DNA from: Austwickia sp.
GTDB taxonomy: Bacteria > Actinomycetota > Actinomycetes > Actinomycetales > Dermatophilaceae
NCBI GenBank assembly: GCA_016711265.1
Contig: JADJTI010000006.1
Span: forward strand, 310,001 to 374,000
Reading direction: 5' to 3'
DNA length: 64,000 nucleotides
Of this stretch, positions 24,374 to 33,340 are shown piece after piece. Both the position numbers and the translations under genes were made by a program. A model generated the notes under the pieces. That model was not told where the DNA came from, made no database searches, and saw only the letters and a list, made by a program, of their open reading frames with translations. Positions within the stretch are counted from its first letter, which is position 1, and every line of letters begins with the position of its first letter.

Positions 24374-25134
24374 CCACGTCAATCGCGCGCCGCAACCTGC
24401 TCTCCGACACGCGTCTGATTGCTGCCCGTGAACTGCGCCCCGCCATGAACGACCCATTCTCTTTGGTCGTCGGTCTCGTTCAACCGTTGTTTTTTCTGCT
24501 CCTATTCGGGCCGCTACTCGATACGGGGAACGGGTCGTCGTGGGAGTGGTTCATTCCCGGCGTGCTCGTCATGGCCGCCCTGTTCGGCACTGCTGGCGCG
24601 GGCTCGAACCTTCAGATGGACCTCGTCAGTGGCATCCACGAACGGCTTCTGGTCTCGCCAATGGCCCGCCCTGCCCTGTTCCTTGGCAAGTCACTCAAGG
24701 AATTCGTCCCTCTCATCGCCCAGGCCGTGGTGGTCATCCTGATCATGCTGCCCTTCGGATTTCGCCCCCACCCTGTTGGCGCGTTTCTCGGGCTCCTTCT
24801 GCTGGGCATCTTGGGTCTAGGCATAGGCTCGCTCAGCTACGCCCTCGCCCTCGCCGTCCGCGACCAGGACTGGCTGTTCTGGACTGTGCATCAGACCGTG
24901 CTCTTTCCACTCATGATCCTGTCCGGCATGCTCCTTCCTCTCGACACGGCGCCCGCCTGGATGCGCGTCTTGTCCGCGGCGAACCCGCTGACCCACGTCG
25001 TCAACGCCGAACGGGAACTCTTCGCCGGACACCTGACGAGCGGCAGCCTCGGATGGGGTGTCCTCGCGGCTCTCATCACCGCAACCCTCGGCGCACTCCT
25101 CGGCCTACGCGCCCTGACCAACAGCACCCGTTAG
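24370..25134 (+). CDS. ABC-2 type permease (DrrB-like)
   Basis: 254 residues with six likely membrane helices, for example SLVVGLVQPLFFLLLFGPLL, WFIPGVLVMAALFGTAGAG and PLIAQAVVVILIMLPFGF. The ABC-2 motif region HERLLVSPMARPALFLGKSLKE and the end PLTHVVNAERELFAG match daunorubicin-type permeases. The start is GTG 24370 inside the ATPase stop. With the ATPase it forms an exporter for a hydrophobic compound or a lipid; the substrate is unknown. The pair and the WYL gene are inserted between rsmG and parA. Confidence 0.88.
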   Translation: MTTSIARRNLLSDTRLIAARELRPAMNDPFSLVVGLVQPLFFLLLFGPLLDTGNGSSWEWFIPGVLVMAALFGTAGAGSNLQMDLVSGIHERLLVSPMARPALFLGKSLKEFVPLIAQAVVVILIMLPFGFRPHPVGAFLGLLLLGILGLGIGSLSYALALAVRDQDWLFWTVHQTVLFPLMILSGMLLPLDTAPAWMRVLSAANPLTHVVNAERELFAGHLTSGSLGWGVLAALITATLGALLGLRALTNSTR

Positions 25135-25350
25135 CCCAACAGAATCCACCAGAGAAGCAACGCCGGGCTCCCCGCTCCTGCACGCCATGGACCTGTACAC
25201 CGGTCGGCGTGCGCGGTCAGTCCTGTCCGAGCGGCTACCGTGGGGTGCTGCACGGCAATCGGCCCTCATGGGGGAGCACTGTCGCTGCGCGGGGGGCTGG
25301 CTCTGGGAGATCAGGTCGGAGCATGAACCGCACGAGGAAAGGGAGTCGCG
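25135..25350 (+). other. Gap between ABC permease and parA
   Basis: 216 bp; no gene recognised. It must carry the parA promoter. AAAGGGAG just before 25351 is the parA ribosome site. Confidence 0.5.
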
Positions 25351-26472
25351 GTGCCGGGTGCGGGTCGGATCACGGGGCTGGGCTGGCCCGACGTTGACGG
25401 CCTGTCGTGGGCGGGCCTGGGATGGCCGACTCTCCGGAGTCCCGCGGCACGCACCCTCCCTTCGACGCCCTCGGCCGACTCGGACATCGTCGATGGGGCG
25501 CAGCTCGAGGATTCGGCATCCACCGGGACCACCGGGCGGCCCTCCCTGGTGGAGGACGCGGCAACGGTGACCGATGCTTCCCGACCCGAACCCCCGCACG
25601 TCGCCGAGCGGACAGCTGCGCGTGATCGTCCGGACACCCCGCCCCAGGCGGTGCGCTACCCCCGCCTGCCCCGACCCGCACGGCCGCGGGTGATCACCAT
25701 CGCCAACCAAAAGGGTGGTGTTGGCAAGACCACCACAGCGGTCAACCTGGCCGCGGGGTTGAGCCAAGGGGGTCTGCGCGTCCTGGTGATCGATGCCGAT
25801 CCCCAGGGGAACGCCAGTACGGCGCTCGGGGTCGCCCACCATTCCGGCGTGCCCAGCCTGTACGACGTCCTCGTCAACGACACCCCCATCGTTGACATCG
25901 TGCAGCCGTGCCCGGATATCCCGGGCCTGACCTGTGCACCCGCGACCATCGACCTGGCGGGCGCCGAGATTGAGCTCGTGTCATTCGTGGCCCGGGAGAT
26001 GCGGCTCCAGCGGGCGGTGCGTCACTACGTCCAGGAGAGTTCGCCCAACACCCCGGATGTGGTCATCGTGGACTGCCCGCCCAGCCTGGGCCTGTTGACG
26101 ATCAACGCGTTCGTCGCTGGCGAGGAAGTCCTCATCCCCATCCAGTGCGAGTACTACGCACTCGAAGGCCTGTCCATGCTGCTGCGCAACGTCGAGATGA
26201 TCCGGCGGCACCTGAACCCCACCATCCACGTGTCGACGATCCTGCTCACCATGTACGACAGCCGGACTCGATTGTCGTCGCAGGTGGCGGATGAGGTCCG
26301 GCAGCACTTCCCCGACCAGGTATTGGCGGCGACCGTGCCACGGTCGGTGCGGGTGTCCGAGGCGCCGAGCCACGCGCAGACGGTCCTCACCTACGATCCT
26401 GGCAGTGCGGGTGCGCGGGCCTACCGTGCGGCCGCGACGGAGTTGGCCGAGCGCTTCTCCGCCGCCGGGTAG
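25351..26472 (+). CDS. parA: Chromosome partitioning ATPase ParA (Soj)
   Basis: 373 residues from GTG 25351 with AAAGGGAG about 6 bases before. An N-terminal extension of about 110 residues, low in complexity, precedes the deviant Walker A ITIANQKGGVGKTTTAVNLAAGL. Walker A' LVIDADPQGNAS and Walker B VVIVDCPPSLGLLTINAF follow. The ATPase coats the nucleoid and pulls ParB-parS complexes apart. It is followed by parB after 158 bases. Confidence 0.96.
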   Translation: MPGAGRITGLGWPDVDGLSWAGLGWPTLRSPAARTLPSTPSADSDIVDGAQLEDSASTGTTGRPSLVEDAATVTDASRPEPPHVAERTAARDRPDTPPQAVRYPRLPRPARPRVITIANQKGGVGKTTTAVNLAAGLSQGGLRVLVIDADPQGNASTALGVAHHSGVPSLYDVLVNDTPIVDIVQPCPDIPGLTCAPATIDLAGAEIELVSFVAREMRLQRAVRHYVQESSPNTPDVVIVDCPPSLGLLTINAFVAGEEVLIPIQCEYYALEGLSMLLRNVEMIRRHLNPTIHVSTILLTMYDSRTRLSSQVADEVRQHFPDQVLAATVPRSVRVSEAPSHAQTVLTYDPGSAGARAYRAAATELAERFSAAG

Positions 26473-26630
26473 CTTGACGCGCTGCGTCGTACGTCGGCGA
26501 GCGAGCAGGCCCGCCGGGGGCCCATGTCCACACCCGCCCGGGTCACGTCAGTGATTCATCCACAGCTCGGCCCGTCGCCGCGGCAGCGGTCCGTCCAGCT
26601 CATAGGCTCTCGGCAACGAGAGGAGCAGTC

Positions 26631-27776
26631 ATGACGGAGAAGCGGCATGGCCTCGGACGCGGCTTGGGTGCCCTGATTCCCACCGGAACCGATGGCGGGG
26701 GATACGGGTGGGGGCAGGCGCTCCAGCGCGGTGAGGAGCTGCGGTCGCGAATCGGCGATGTTTCACGTGAAACATCGCCCATTCACCGGGTCATCGACCT
26801 GGCGACAGCACCACTGATCGGGCGGTCGGACGCCGAGATCACCGAGCCGGCCCTCACGCTCCCCGAACTGCGATCCGTTCCCGGTGTGCAGTTCGCGATG
26901 GTCCCCATTGATGCGATTTGCCCCAACACCCGACAGCCGCGGGGTCAGATCGACGAGGACGAGCTCGCCGAGCTCGTGCACAGCCTCCAGCACGTGGGCA
27001 TGTTGCAGCCGATCGTCGTCCGTCCGGTGTCGGGCGCTGTCGAGGGTTCGGTGGACCACCCCGGCTCGCGATCGGAGGCTGAGACCGGATCACGCGGGCA
27101 ACCCACACCTGAGGTGCAACCCCAGCAGGGCTTCGAGCTCGTGGTGGGCGAGCGTCGCTGGCGAGCTGCCCAGACAGCCGGATGGACCGAGGTCCCGGCC
27201 ATCGTCAAGGACACCCCCGACGATGACATGTTGCGGGATGCGCTCCTGGAGAACCTGCATCGAGTGCAGCTCAACCCGCTGGAGGAAGCAGCGGCCTACC
27301 AGCAGCTCCTGGATGACTTCGGATGCCGGCACGAGGAGCTCGCGGAGCGGTTGGGCCGATCGCGGCCCCAGATCACCAACACCCTGCGTCTGCTCAAGCT
27401 ACCGCCGCTGGTCGGTCGCCGGCTCGCCGCGGGTGTCATCTCGGCCGGCCACGCGCGCGCGCTTCTCGGACTGTCCGACACCGCCGCGATGGAGAGGATG
27501 GCTCAGCGTATTGTGGCTGAGGGACTCTCGGTGCGGACCGTCGAGGAGTTGGTCACCCTGGGAGAGGGCGCCAAACCGGCGGTCACCATGCGGGGACCGC
27601 AGCCGCGTCCCGTCGATCCCCACCTCAATGACATCGCTTCCCAGCTCATGGACCGGCTCGACACCCGGGTCAGCATCGCCATGGGCAAGCGCAAGGGAAA
27701 GCTGACGGTGGAGTTCGCCTCGGTCGATGATCTGCATCGGATCCTGCAATCGCTGGGAGCGCAGGCCGTGGCGTGA
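26631..27776 (+). CDS. parB: Chromosome partitioning protein ParB
   Basis: 381 residues. The ParA-stimulating N-terminus (RHGLGRGLGALIP) is followed by the CTP-binding ParB/Srx domain with box I (QPRGQIDEDELAELVHSLQHVGMLQPIVVRP) and box II (ELVVGERRWRAAQTAGW, containing GERRWR). DALLENLHRVQLNPLEEA and the helix-turn-helix LGRSRPQITNTLRLLKLP come next, then a C-terminal dimerisation domain. About 35 extra hydrophilic residues sit between box I and box II where most ParBs have a short turn. A parS site lies inside the gene and encodes Val-Ser-Arg-Glu-Thr. Confidence 0.96.
   Translation: MTEKRHGLGRGLGALIPTGTDGGGYGWGQALQRGEELRSRIGDVSRETSPIHRVIDLATAPLIGRSDAEITEPALTLPELRSVPGVQFAMVPIDAICPNTRQPRGQIDEDELAELVHSLQHVGMLQPIVVRPVSGAVEGSVDHPGSRSEAETGSRGQPTPEVQPQQGFELVVGERRWRAAQTAGWTEVPAIVKDTPDDDMLRDALLENLHRVQLNPLEEAAAYQQLLDDFGCRHEELAERLGRSRPQITNTLRLLKLPPLVGRRLAAGVISAGHARALLGLSDTAAMERMAQRIVAEGLSVRTVEELVTLGEGAKPAVTMRGPQPRPVDPHLNDIASQLMDRLDTRVSIAMGKRKGKLTVEFASVDDLHRILQSLGAQAVA
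26759..26774. promoter_or_regulatory. parS centromere site 2 (inside parB)
   Basis: Perfect 16-bp palindrome TGTTTCACGTGAAACA near the 5' end of parB, the classic ParB-binding site. Confidence 0.95.
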
Positions 27777-27879
27777 ACGCCGACCATGCCCGCGTGGCCG
27801 AGCGTCAGTTCTTGAGACGCCCTTGAGACGCGGACACTATCGCTGACGTCAGACCTCACAGAGCCTCGAGCAGCACCTT

Positions 27880-27912
27880 CGGACGTCCCGGACCGCAAGG
27901 CCGGGACGTCCG
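27880..27912. terminator. Terminator hairpin after parB
   Basis: CGGACGTCCCGG and CCGGGACGTCCG are perfect 12-bp arms around a 9-base loop, followed by TTCC. It lies 104 bases after the parB stop and before the NUDIX gene. Confidence 0.75.
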
Positions 27913-27945
27913 TTCCTCTGGGGTGCGCGACGTAAGCTGGAATGC

Positions 27946-28434
27946 GTGACCGGCGGTTTGGCGCTCATCCCCTCCGCGTACGTGCTGCTGCGACGCCACG
28001 GCACCCACGGCCGCGAGGTCCTGCTGCAGTACCGCCAGGGCACGGGCTTCCTGGATGGGCACTGGGCTTGCGCAGCAGCCGGACACGTCGAGCCCGGCGA
28101 AACGGTCTTCGCCGCTGCGGTACGAGAAGCCGACGAAGAACTGGGCGTCACCATCTGCGAGTCAGCACTGGTGCCGCTGACCGTGGTGCAGCGCCGACAC
28201 GAGGACAGCCAGCCGATCAATCAGCGCGTGGACTTCTTCTTCGCCTGCGACCGCTGGTCGGGCGAGCCCTCCGTGCGGGAACCGGAGAAGTCGGCCGCCC
28301 TGATGTGGGCGCGATTGGACCAGCTGCCCACGCCGGTGGTCCCCCACGAACTCGCCGTGCTGCACGGCCTCCGGATGGGCGAGCTCGCCCACGTCCGGGC
28401 ACACGGGTTCCGGGACGCGTCCGGTCCCGCCTAG
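27946..28434 (+). CDS. NUDIX hydrolase
   Basis: 162 residues from GTG 27946. The Nudix box is complete: GHVEPGETVFAAAVREADEELGV, fitting G-x5-E-x7-REx2EExG. It should hydrolyse a nucleoside diphosphate-linked compound using Mg2+. The gene is isolated, converging with trxA on its right, and follows the parB terminator. It is similar to the MutT/NTP pyrophosphohydrolase branch; the substrate is not readable. Confidence 0.88.
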   Translation: MTGGLALIPSAYVLLRRHGTHGREVLLQYRQGTGFLDGHWACAAAGHVEPGETVFAAAVREADEELGVTICESALVPLTVVQRRHEDSQPINQRVDFFFACDRWSGEPSVREPEKSAALMWARLDQLPTPVVPHELAVLHGLRMGELAHVRAHGFRDASGPA

Positions 28435-28513
28435 CGGCGCCGCTGAGTTGCTCACGGGAGACCCCACAGCAGTGAACCGACTCCATCCGCGGACCAGCGA
28501 TACCAGCGGGGGG

Positions 28514-28843
28514 CTACCGGGTCAGGAACGGTTCCAGTTCCCTCAGCAGCCGGGGCTTGGGCTGCGCACCCACGATCGACTTGACCACCTCACCGCCGAC
28601 GTACAGGTTGAGCGTGGGCAGTCCGGTCACGCCGTACTTGGCCACCGTTGCCTGGTTCTCGTCGGCGTTGAGCTTGACGACAGTCAGCACGTCGGCGTGG
28701 TCGCGAGCGATCTCTTCCAGAATTGGGGCAACCGCTCGGCACGGCCCGCACCAAGAGGCCCAGAAGTCCACCAGCACCGGCTTGGCGCTGCGCAGGACAT
28801 CGGCCTCGAAGGTTGCATCGGTGGTGTCGTGAAGAGCTGCCAT
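28514..28843 (-). CDS. trxA: Thioredoxin
   Basis: 109 residues with the active site WCGPC at residues 31-35 in VLVDFWASWCGPCRAVAPIL, and the cis-proline loop GVTGLPTLNLY. It reduces protein disulfides in the cytoplasm and is recycled by the TrxB encoded just upstream. The order sigM-anti-sigma-trxB-trxA on one strand is conserved in actinobacteria, linking it to the oxidative or envelope stress response of SigM. Confidence 0.96.
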   Translation of the reverse strand: MAALHDTTDATFEADVLRSAKPVLVDFWASWCGPCRAVAPILEEIARDHADVLTVVKLNADENQATVAKYGVTGLPTLNLYVGGEVVKSIVGAQPKPRLLRELEPFLTR

Positions 28844-28909
28844 GGCGTGGGTCCTCTCATCGGTGTGCGGGTACGGCGGCGAGGGCGAGCGAGGGCGAGT
28901 TAGGGCGAG

Positions 28910-29866
28910 TTAGGAGGCCGCGTCCTCCATCGTGGTCAGGAAACGCTCGGCGTCCAGGGCCGCGGCACACCCCGACCCGGCAGCGGTGATCGCCTGGCGG
29001 TAGGTGTGGTCCACCAGGTCGCCGCACGCGAACACCCCCGGCAGATTGGTGCGCGTCGAGCGGTCCGCGCAGACGACGTACCCCTGGTCGTCCAGCGTGA
29101 CCGCACCCTTGATCAGCTCATTGCGGGGCTCATGGCCGATCGCCACGAACAGCCCGGTGACCGCCAGGTCCCGCGGTTCGCCCGTGCGGGTGTCCTCGAG
29201 GGTGACCCCCGTCAGCTTGTCCTGTCCGTGCAAGGCCACCACGCGAGCGTTCCAGGCGAACGTGATCTTCTCGTTCGCCATTGCCCGGGCGGTCATGATC
29301 TTGCTGGCCCGCAGGGAGTCCCGGCGGTGGATGATCGTGACCGAACGGGCGAACCGCGTCAGGAAGGTCGCCTCTTCGATCGCCGAGTCTCCGCCACCGA
29401 CGACGGCGATGTCCTGGTTGCGGAAGAAGAACCCGTCGCAGGTCGCGCACCACGACACGCCGCGCCCGGAGAGTGCCTTCTCTTCCGGCAATCCGAGCTC
29501 CCGGTACGCCGACCCCATGGCGAGGATGACCGTGCGGGCCTCATAGGTCCGTCCGCTCCCGTCGGTCACGGTCTTGATCGGCCCGGCCAGATCCAGCGAC
29601 GTGGCGTCGTCGAGCACGATCTCGGCTCCGAAGCGTTCCGCCTGGGCGCGCATCTGCTCCATCAGGTCCGGCCCCATGATCCCGGTGGCGAACCCAGGGT
29701 AGTTCTCGACTTCCGTCGTGTTCATCAAGGCGCCGCCGGCGGTAACCGAACCAGCTAGGACCACGGGTTGAAGGTCGGCTCGCGCGGCGTACACGGCGGC
29801 GGTGTAGCCCGCCGGTCCGGAACCCACGATGACCACAGGACGTACGGCGTTTCCCACTCGGGACAT
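28910..29866 (-). CDS. trxB: Thioredoxin reductase
   Basis: 318 residues from ATG 29866; GTG 29917 is a possible earlier start. The FAD motif is VVIVGSGPAGYTAA, the redox site CATC is at about residues 140-143 (SWCATCDGFFF), the NADPH motif is VVGGGDSAIEEA and the C-terminal FAD motif is GVFACGDLVDHTYRQAITAAGSG. It uses NADPH to reduce thioredoxin. The gene is 66 bases upstream of trxA. Confidence 0.96.
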   Translation of the reverse strand: MSRVGNAVRPVVIVGSGPAGYTAAVYAARADLQPVVLAGSVTAGGALMNTTEVENYPGFATGIMGPDLMEQMRAQAERFGAEIVLDDATSLDLAGPIKTVTDGSGRTYEARTVILAMGSAYRELGLPEEKALSGRGVSWCATCDGFFFRNQDIAVVGGGDSAIEEATFLTRFARSVTIIHRRDSLRASKIMTARAMANEKITFAWNARVVALHGQDKLTGVTLEDTRTGEPRDLAVTGLFVAIGHEPRNELIKGAVTLDDQGYVVCADRSTRTNLPGVFACGDLVDHTYRQAITAAGSGCAAALDAERFLTTMEDAAS

Positions 29867-30047
29867 CCCCCTATCCAGTTTCGGCAGCGGCCCGCCACCG
29901 GCTCCAGGCATTTTCACCCGTCAACCGGTCCCACCGCGCCGTTGTTCCATGCGGGTTCGCCAGCACTACCCACGCCACGGCGCGACATGGGCAAGCTCTT
30001 GTCAGCCTCGCGACGGGGTAAGCACCGGAACCGACGGGTTCCAGCTG

Positions 30048-30809
30048 TCAGGGAACGGCCACCGGCAGTGGGCCCTCAAGACGGTGCGGCTGCGCCGCGC
30101 CGCACGAGCGCTGGGTGACTTGCACCTGCACCCCGTCTCCGGTGCGCGTCAGGACCACGGCCACCGGCTCTCCTTCGTAGAGCGCGAAGTCCACCATCAC
30201 CTGTGACGGTGCCCCCGCCTGGAGGGCCGACAGGCAATCGGCCAGCCCCAGCTCGGTGGCCAGTGGTCCGATACCCGGTTGCTCGGCGGCACGAGGTGAC
30301 AGCGGCGGACCGGGATCGGACCAGGTCCTGGCGGCTTGGGCCGCCAGGGAGCCCTTGACGTAGCGGGTACCGGTGGCCACGAAGGTGCGCACCGAGGCAC
30401 TGCGTGGGGCCACCGCGCCGACTCCCGGCTGCCCCTCGGCTCCCGAACCGGCTCCCGAACCGGCGCCGGCCGCCGACGCTCGCGGGCCGATGGCCATGGG
30501 CGCATCATTGGGGCTCGCGGCCTGCAGGTGCCCGATGCCGACGACCCCGGCACCGGCGATGACCAGGAAGCCGGCCGCCAACGCCCCGATGCTCCGGGAC
30601 GAGGGGCGTCGTCGCGCCGACTGCGGGGGCCATCCCGTCGGGCCGATGCGCGCCTGCGACATCGGTGGCAGCGCGGAAAGGCTCGCTTCAATGCGGCGCA
30701 CGGTGTCGATCGGCATCGGACCCGGATCGGGCAACGATGACAGCAGGTCCCGAACTCCTGTGGGGTCGTCGTCGCGTCCAGGCGGCCGGATGTGGGGCGG
30801 TGGGGTCAC
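30048..30809 (-). CDS. Putative anti-sigma factor, single-pass membrane protein
   Basis: 253 residues. A cytoplasmic N-terminus of about 72 residues (DDDPTGVRDLLSSLPDPGPMPIDTVRRIEASLSALPP) precedes one membrane helix (IGALAAGFLVIAGAGVVGIG) and an outer part with Ala/Gly/Ser linkers and two cysteines (GLADCLSALQAG, QRSCGAAQ). It lies directly after sigM in the place of the SigM anti-sigma factor of mycobacteria (RsmA), so binding and silencing of SigM is likely. No zinc-binding HxxxCxxC motif is seen. Confidence 0.7.
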   Translation of the reverse strand: MTPPPHIRPPGRDDDPTGVRDLLSSLPDPGPMPIDTVRRIEASLSALPPMSQARIGPTGWPPQSARRRPSSRSIGALAAGFLVIAGAGVVGIGHLQAASPNDAPMAIGPRASAAGAGSGAGSGAEGQPGVGAVAPRSASVRTFVATGTRYVKGSLAAQAARTWSDPGPPLSPRAAEQPGIGPLATELGLADCLSALQAGAPSQVMVDFALYEGEPVAVVLTRTGDGVQVQVTQRSCGAAQPHRLEGPLPVAVP

Positions 30810-30951
30810 GAACGCACCTCAGGGGTCGACGGCTTGCCGTCGAGTCGACGACGAACGGGGTTCAGGGGCGGCACGCCCTGCAGGGGTCGAGCGAGCCTTG
30901 TGTCACTTCGACGTTGCGGACCGCGCGATCGTTCCCTGATAGGCACCACGA

Positions 30952-31494
30952 TCACCCGATCCCCAGCAGCGTCGCCAGCGTGGCCCGGCCGCGGGCGCAC
31001 CGGGACTTGATCGTCCCCTCGGCCACCCCCAGGATCCGGGCCGCCTCAGCCACCGGCAGGCCCTGCATGTCCACCAGGATCAGGGCAAGGCGCTGGCCCT
31101 CCGGCAGCGTGGCCAAAGCGGCCTGTACGTCGATTGCGGCCTCCGCGGCCGCGTACCGGTCGTGCGGATCGGGGGGCAGGGTGATGCTCTCCAGCGGCGT
31201 TTCGTGGCGGGCGTTGGCGCGGCGCATCCGATCCAGGCACGCGTTGACCACGATCCGGTACAGCCAGGTGGTGACGGCGGACTCCCCGCGGAACGTCTCG
31301 GCGCGTCGGTAGGCGGACAGAAATCCGTCCTGCACGGCATCGGATGCCAGCTCAGGGTCGTGCGTCGTCCGCAGCGCCACGGCCCACATCCGGTCCCGGT
31401 GCCGACGGAAGAGCTCACCGAACGCGTCGGGATCGCCCGCACAGTGCGCCGCGAGCAGCCCTCGGTCGTCGGACCCGGACAGGGGCCGTACCAT
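30952..31494 (-). CDS. sigM: ECF RNA polymerase sigma factor SigM-type
   Basis: 180 residues. Region 2 (FGELFRRHRDRMWAVALRTTHDPELASDAVQDGFLSAYRRAETFRGESAVTTWLYRIVVNACLDRMRR) and region 4 (LPEGQRLALILVDMQGLPVAEAARILGVAEGTIKSRCARGR) are complete. It directs RNA polymerase to stress promoters when released. Start ATG 31494 overlaps the stop of the upstream pseudokinase gene (TGATG), so the genes are coupled. The context (murJ, pseudokinase, anti-sigma, trxBA) is the conserved actinobacterial sigM locus. Confidence 0.93.
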   Translation of the reverse strand: MVRPLSGSDDRGLLAAHCAGDPDAFGELFRRHRDRMWAVALRTTHDPELASDAVQDGFLSAYRRAETFRGESAVTTWLYRIVVNACLDRMRRANARHETPLESITLPPDPHDRYAAAEAAIDVQAALATLPEGQRLALILVDMQGLPVAEAARILGVAEGTIKSRCARGRATLATLLGIG

Positions 31495-33302
31495 CAGGAG
31501 AACGCGACCTCAGCCAACGTGCAGCGGTACCGGTCACCCTCTTCTGCGGCGGCCTTCGTGAACCACACGATCACATACCTCCCGGCCAACGCCGTCGGCG
31601 CGGTCACCGTCTGCTCACCGGTGGCGTTGGTGACCTTGCCCAGCTCCTGCGCCGCGTCCAGTGACCGGTCCGCGCTGACGTACACGGTGACGTCCTGCGG
31701 CTTGCTCGCCAACGTCAGCTGCGTCGTACGAACTTGCGATCCAGCCGGGAGGGTGTAGATGACGCCCACGCCGTCCTTGGTTCCACCGAACTGCGCCGAA
31801 CCCCGGTAGCCCTCCGACGTCCAGGCCGTGGCGGGATCGCCGTCATAGCTCTTGCCGGCCTGACTGCCGTTCTCGGTGCCGTCGCCGAGCGGGTCGAAGC
31901 CCGTGGCGGTCTGGATGGGAAGGGATGCCCCGGGAGTCACGCGGGCTGCCGGTGCGCTGGTCGCGGCGCTGTTCGTGGTCGCCCGGGTGGCCACGGGCGG
32001 CAGGCTCGGGGAGGCGGTCGTGGTCGCGGAACGGAACAGCGTCGGTACGGCGATCAGCATCGCGATCACGATGATGGCGGCCACGATCCCCAGAATCAGC
32101 CGGGAGTACTGCCCGTCGCGCTGCAACGGCTGGGTAGCCGCCAACGGGGTGGGGGGCGGTAAGGGGGTGGACCCACCCTCGTGGAGCGCCTGATCCAGCA
32201 ACACCCGCTGCCCGGATTCGACCTCCCGCTCGCGGGAGTCGGCGCGGGCCGAGGCCCGGCGTGCCTTCAAACCCCCGACGACGCCGGTGGCCGCGCGGAC
32301 CGCGCCCCCCACCCGCTCTCCGACCGACGGTCCCGTCTCGGTGTCGGTGGCATCCGGCTGGTCCTGCTCAGCGAGACTGGTGTGCTCCTGCGGCGTCGCG
32401 GCGGGCATCGGGGCCGTGCGCTCGGACGCGTCCTGCTCCTGCCGCTCGTCGCGCTCCTGCCGCTCGTCGCGCTCGGCCTGCTCGTCGCGCTCGCCCCGAT
32501 CCTCGTCGGTGTCGATCGTTTCCGCAGGGGTCATGACATCGACCGAGTGTTCAGCCCACGGCGCGATCTGGGCCGCAAGCTCCCCGGGAGTGGCCGGTCC
32601 TGGCTGACCATTGAGCACGGTGCGGCACACCAGATCCAGGTCGGCCGGAATGCCCGCAGTGATCTCCGATGGTGCAGCGACCCCGCCCACGATGCGGGGA
32701 GCCGACGCCAACCCGGGCATCCGCGTCTCCAGCGGCCAACGCGCGGTGAGGGCCGCATACAGCACGGCCAGTACCCCCCGGGTGTCGATGAGCGCCGCCC
32801 GATCCCGCGACGGCTCCTCCGTACCCTCGATGGCCGCGGCGGTGGCCAACCCCGCCAGCTTGACCCGACCGTCGCGGGTGCGGCGGACGGCGTACGGCGA
32901 CAGGTGCAGGTGATGGAGCCCGCGGCGGGCGCAGACCTCCAGGGTGGCGGCGATCTCCCCGGCGATGCGCCGGGATTCCTCGGCACCCAGCGGGCCGTCT
33001 TGCAGCAGGTGGGCCAGCGTCGACGATTCGGCCAGCGACTCCTCGACGATCCAGGCCATGCCGTGCTCGCTGCCGACATCCAGGATGGTGACCAGACGCG
33101 GGTCGTCGACCACCGCCGCCCGCCGAGCTGCGTCGAGCGCCGCTTCGGCACGGGCCAGCGACACCGGGAACACCGTGACCGAGACCGGCCGCTGGGTGAT
33201 CGAGTCAGTGCCCGACCACACCTCGAGTTCCCCCTGGTGAGCCCGGCGCTCCTGGAGCCCGTAACGGCCCGCGATCACGCGACCGGTGCCAACACCCTGC
33301 AC
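31494..33302 (-). CDS. MurJ-linked pseudokinase with outer discoidin-like domain
   Basis: 602 residues from GTG 33302 with AAAGGAG upstream. The first ~260 residues follow a Ser/Thr kinase fold, but the catalytic HRD is HLS (LHHLHLSPYAV) and the DFG is LAG, so it should lack activity. A Glu/Arg/Asp repeat (RDERQERDERQEQD) and a basic linker follow, then one membrane helix (LILGIVAAIIVIAMLIAVPTLF). The outer end (about 460-602) resembles a discoidin/F5-8C fold (DGDPATAWTSEGYRG). In mycobacteria a pseudokinase fused to MurJ recruits FhaA to regulate peptidoglycan synthesis; here it is a separate gene after murJ. Confidence 0.85.
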   Translation of the reverse strand: MQGVGTGRVIAGRYGLQERRAHQGELEVWSGTDSITQRPVSVTVFPVSLARAEAALDAARRAAVVDDPRLVTILDVGSEHGMAWIVEESLAESSTLAHLLQDGPLGAEESRRIAGEIAATLEVCARRGLHHLHLSPYAVRRTRDGRVKLAGLATAAAIEGTEEPSRDRAALIDTRGVLAVLYAALTARWPLETRMPGLASAPRIVGGVAAPSEITAGIPADLDLVCRTVLNGQPGPATPGELAAQIAPWAEHSVDVMTPAETIDTDEDRGERDEQAERDERQERDERQEQDASERTAPMPAATPQEHTSLAEQDQPDATDTETGPSVGERVGGAVRAATGVVGGLKARRASARADSREREVESGQRVLLDQALHEGGSTPLPPPTPLAATQPLQRDGQYSRLILGIVAAIIVIAMLIAVPTLFRSATTTASPSLPPVATRATTNSAATSAPAARVTPGASLPIQTATGFDPLGDGTENGSQAGKSYDGDPATAWTSEGYRGSAQFGGTKDGVGVIYTLPAGSQVRTTQLTLASKPQDVTVYVSADRSLDAAQELGKVTNATGEQTVTAPTALAGRYVIVWFTKAAAEEGDRYRCTLAEVAFS

Positions 33303-33340
33303 GCTGCTCCTTTGCCGGACCGTCCAATACGAGCGTCATC

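Noticed and set aside
27266..27275. Tandem GCGC and CGCG words and small palindromes in several genes
   Set aside because: Expected by chance at this GC; no spacing pattern or position that suggests a function.
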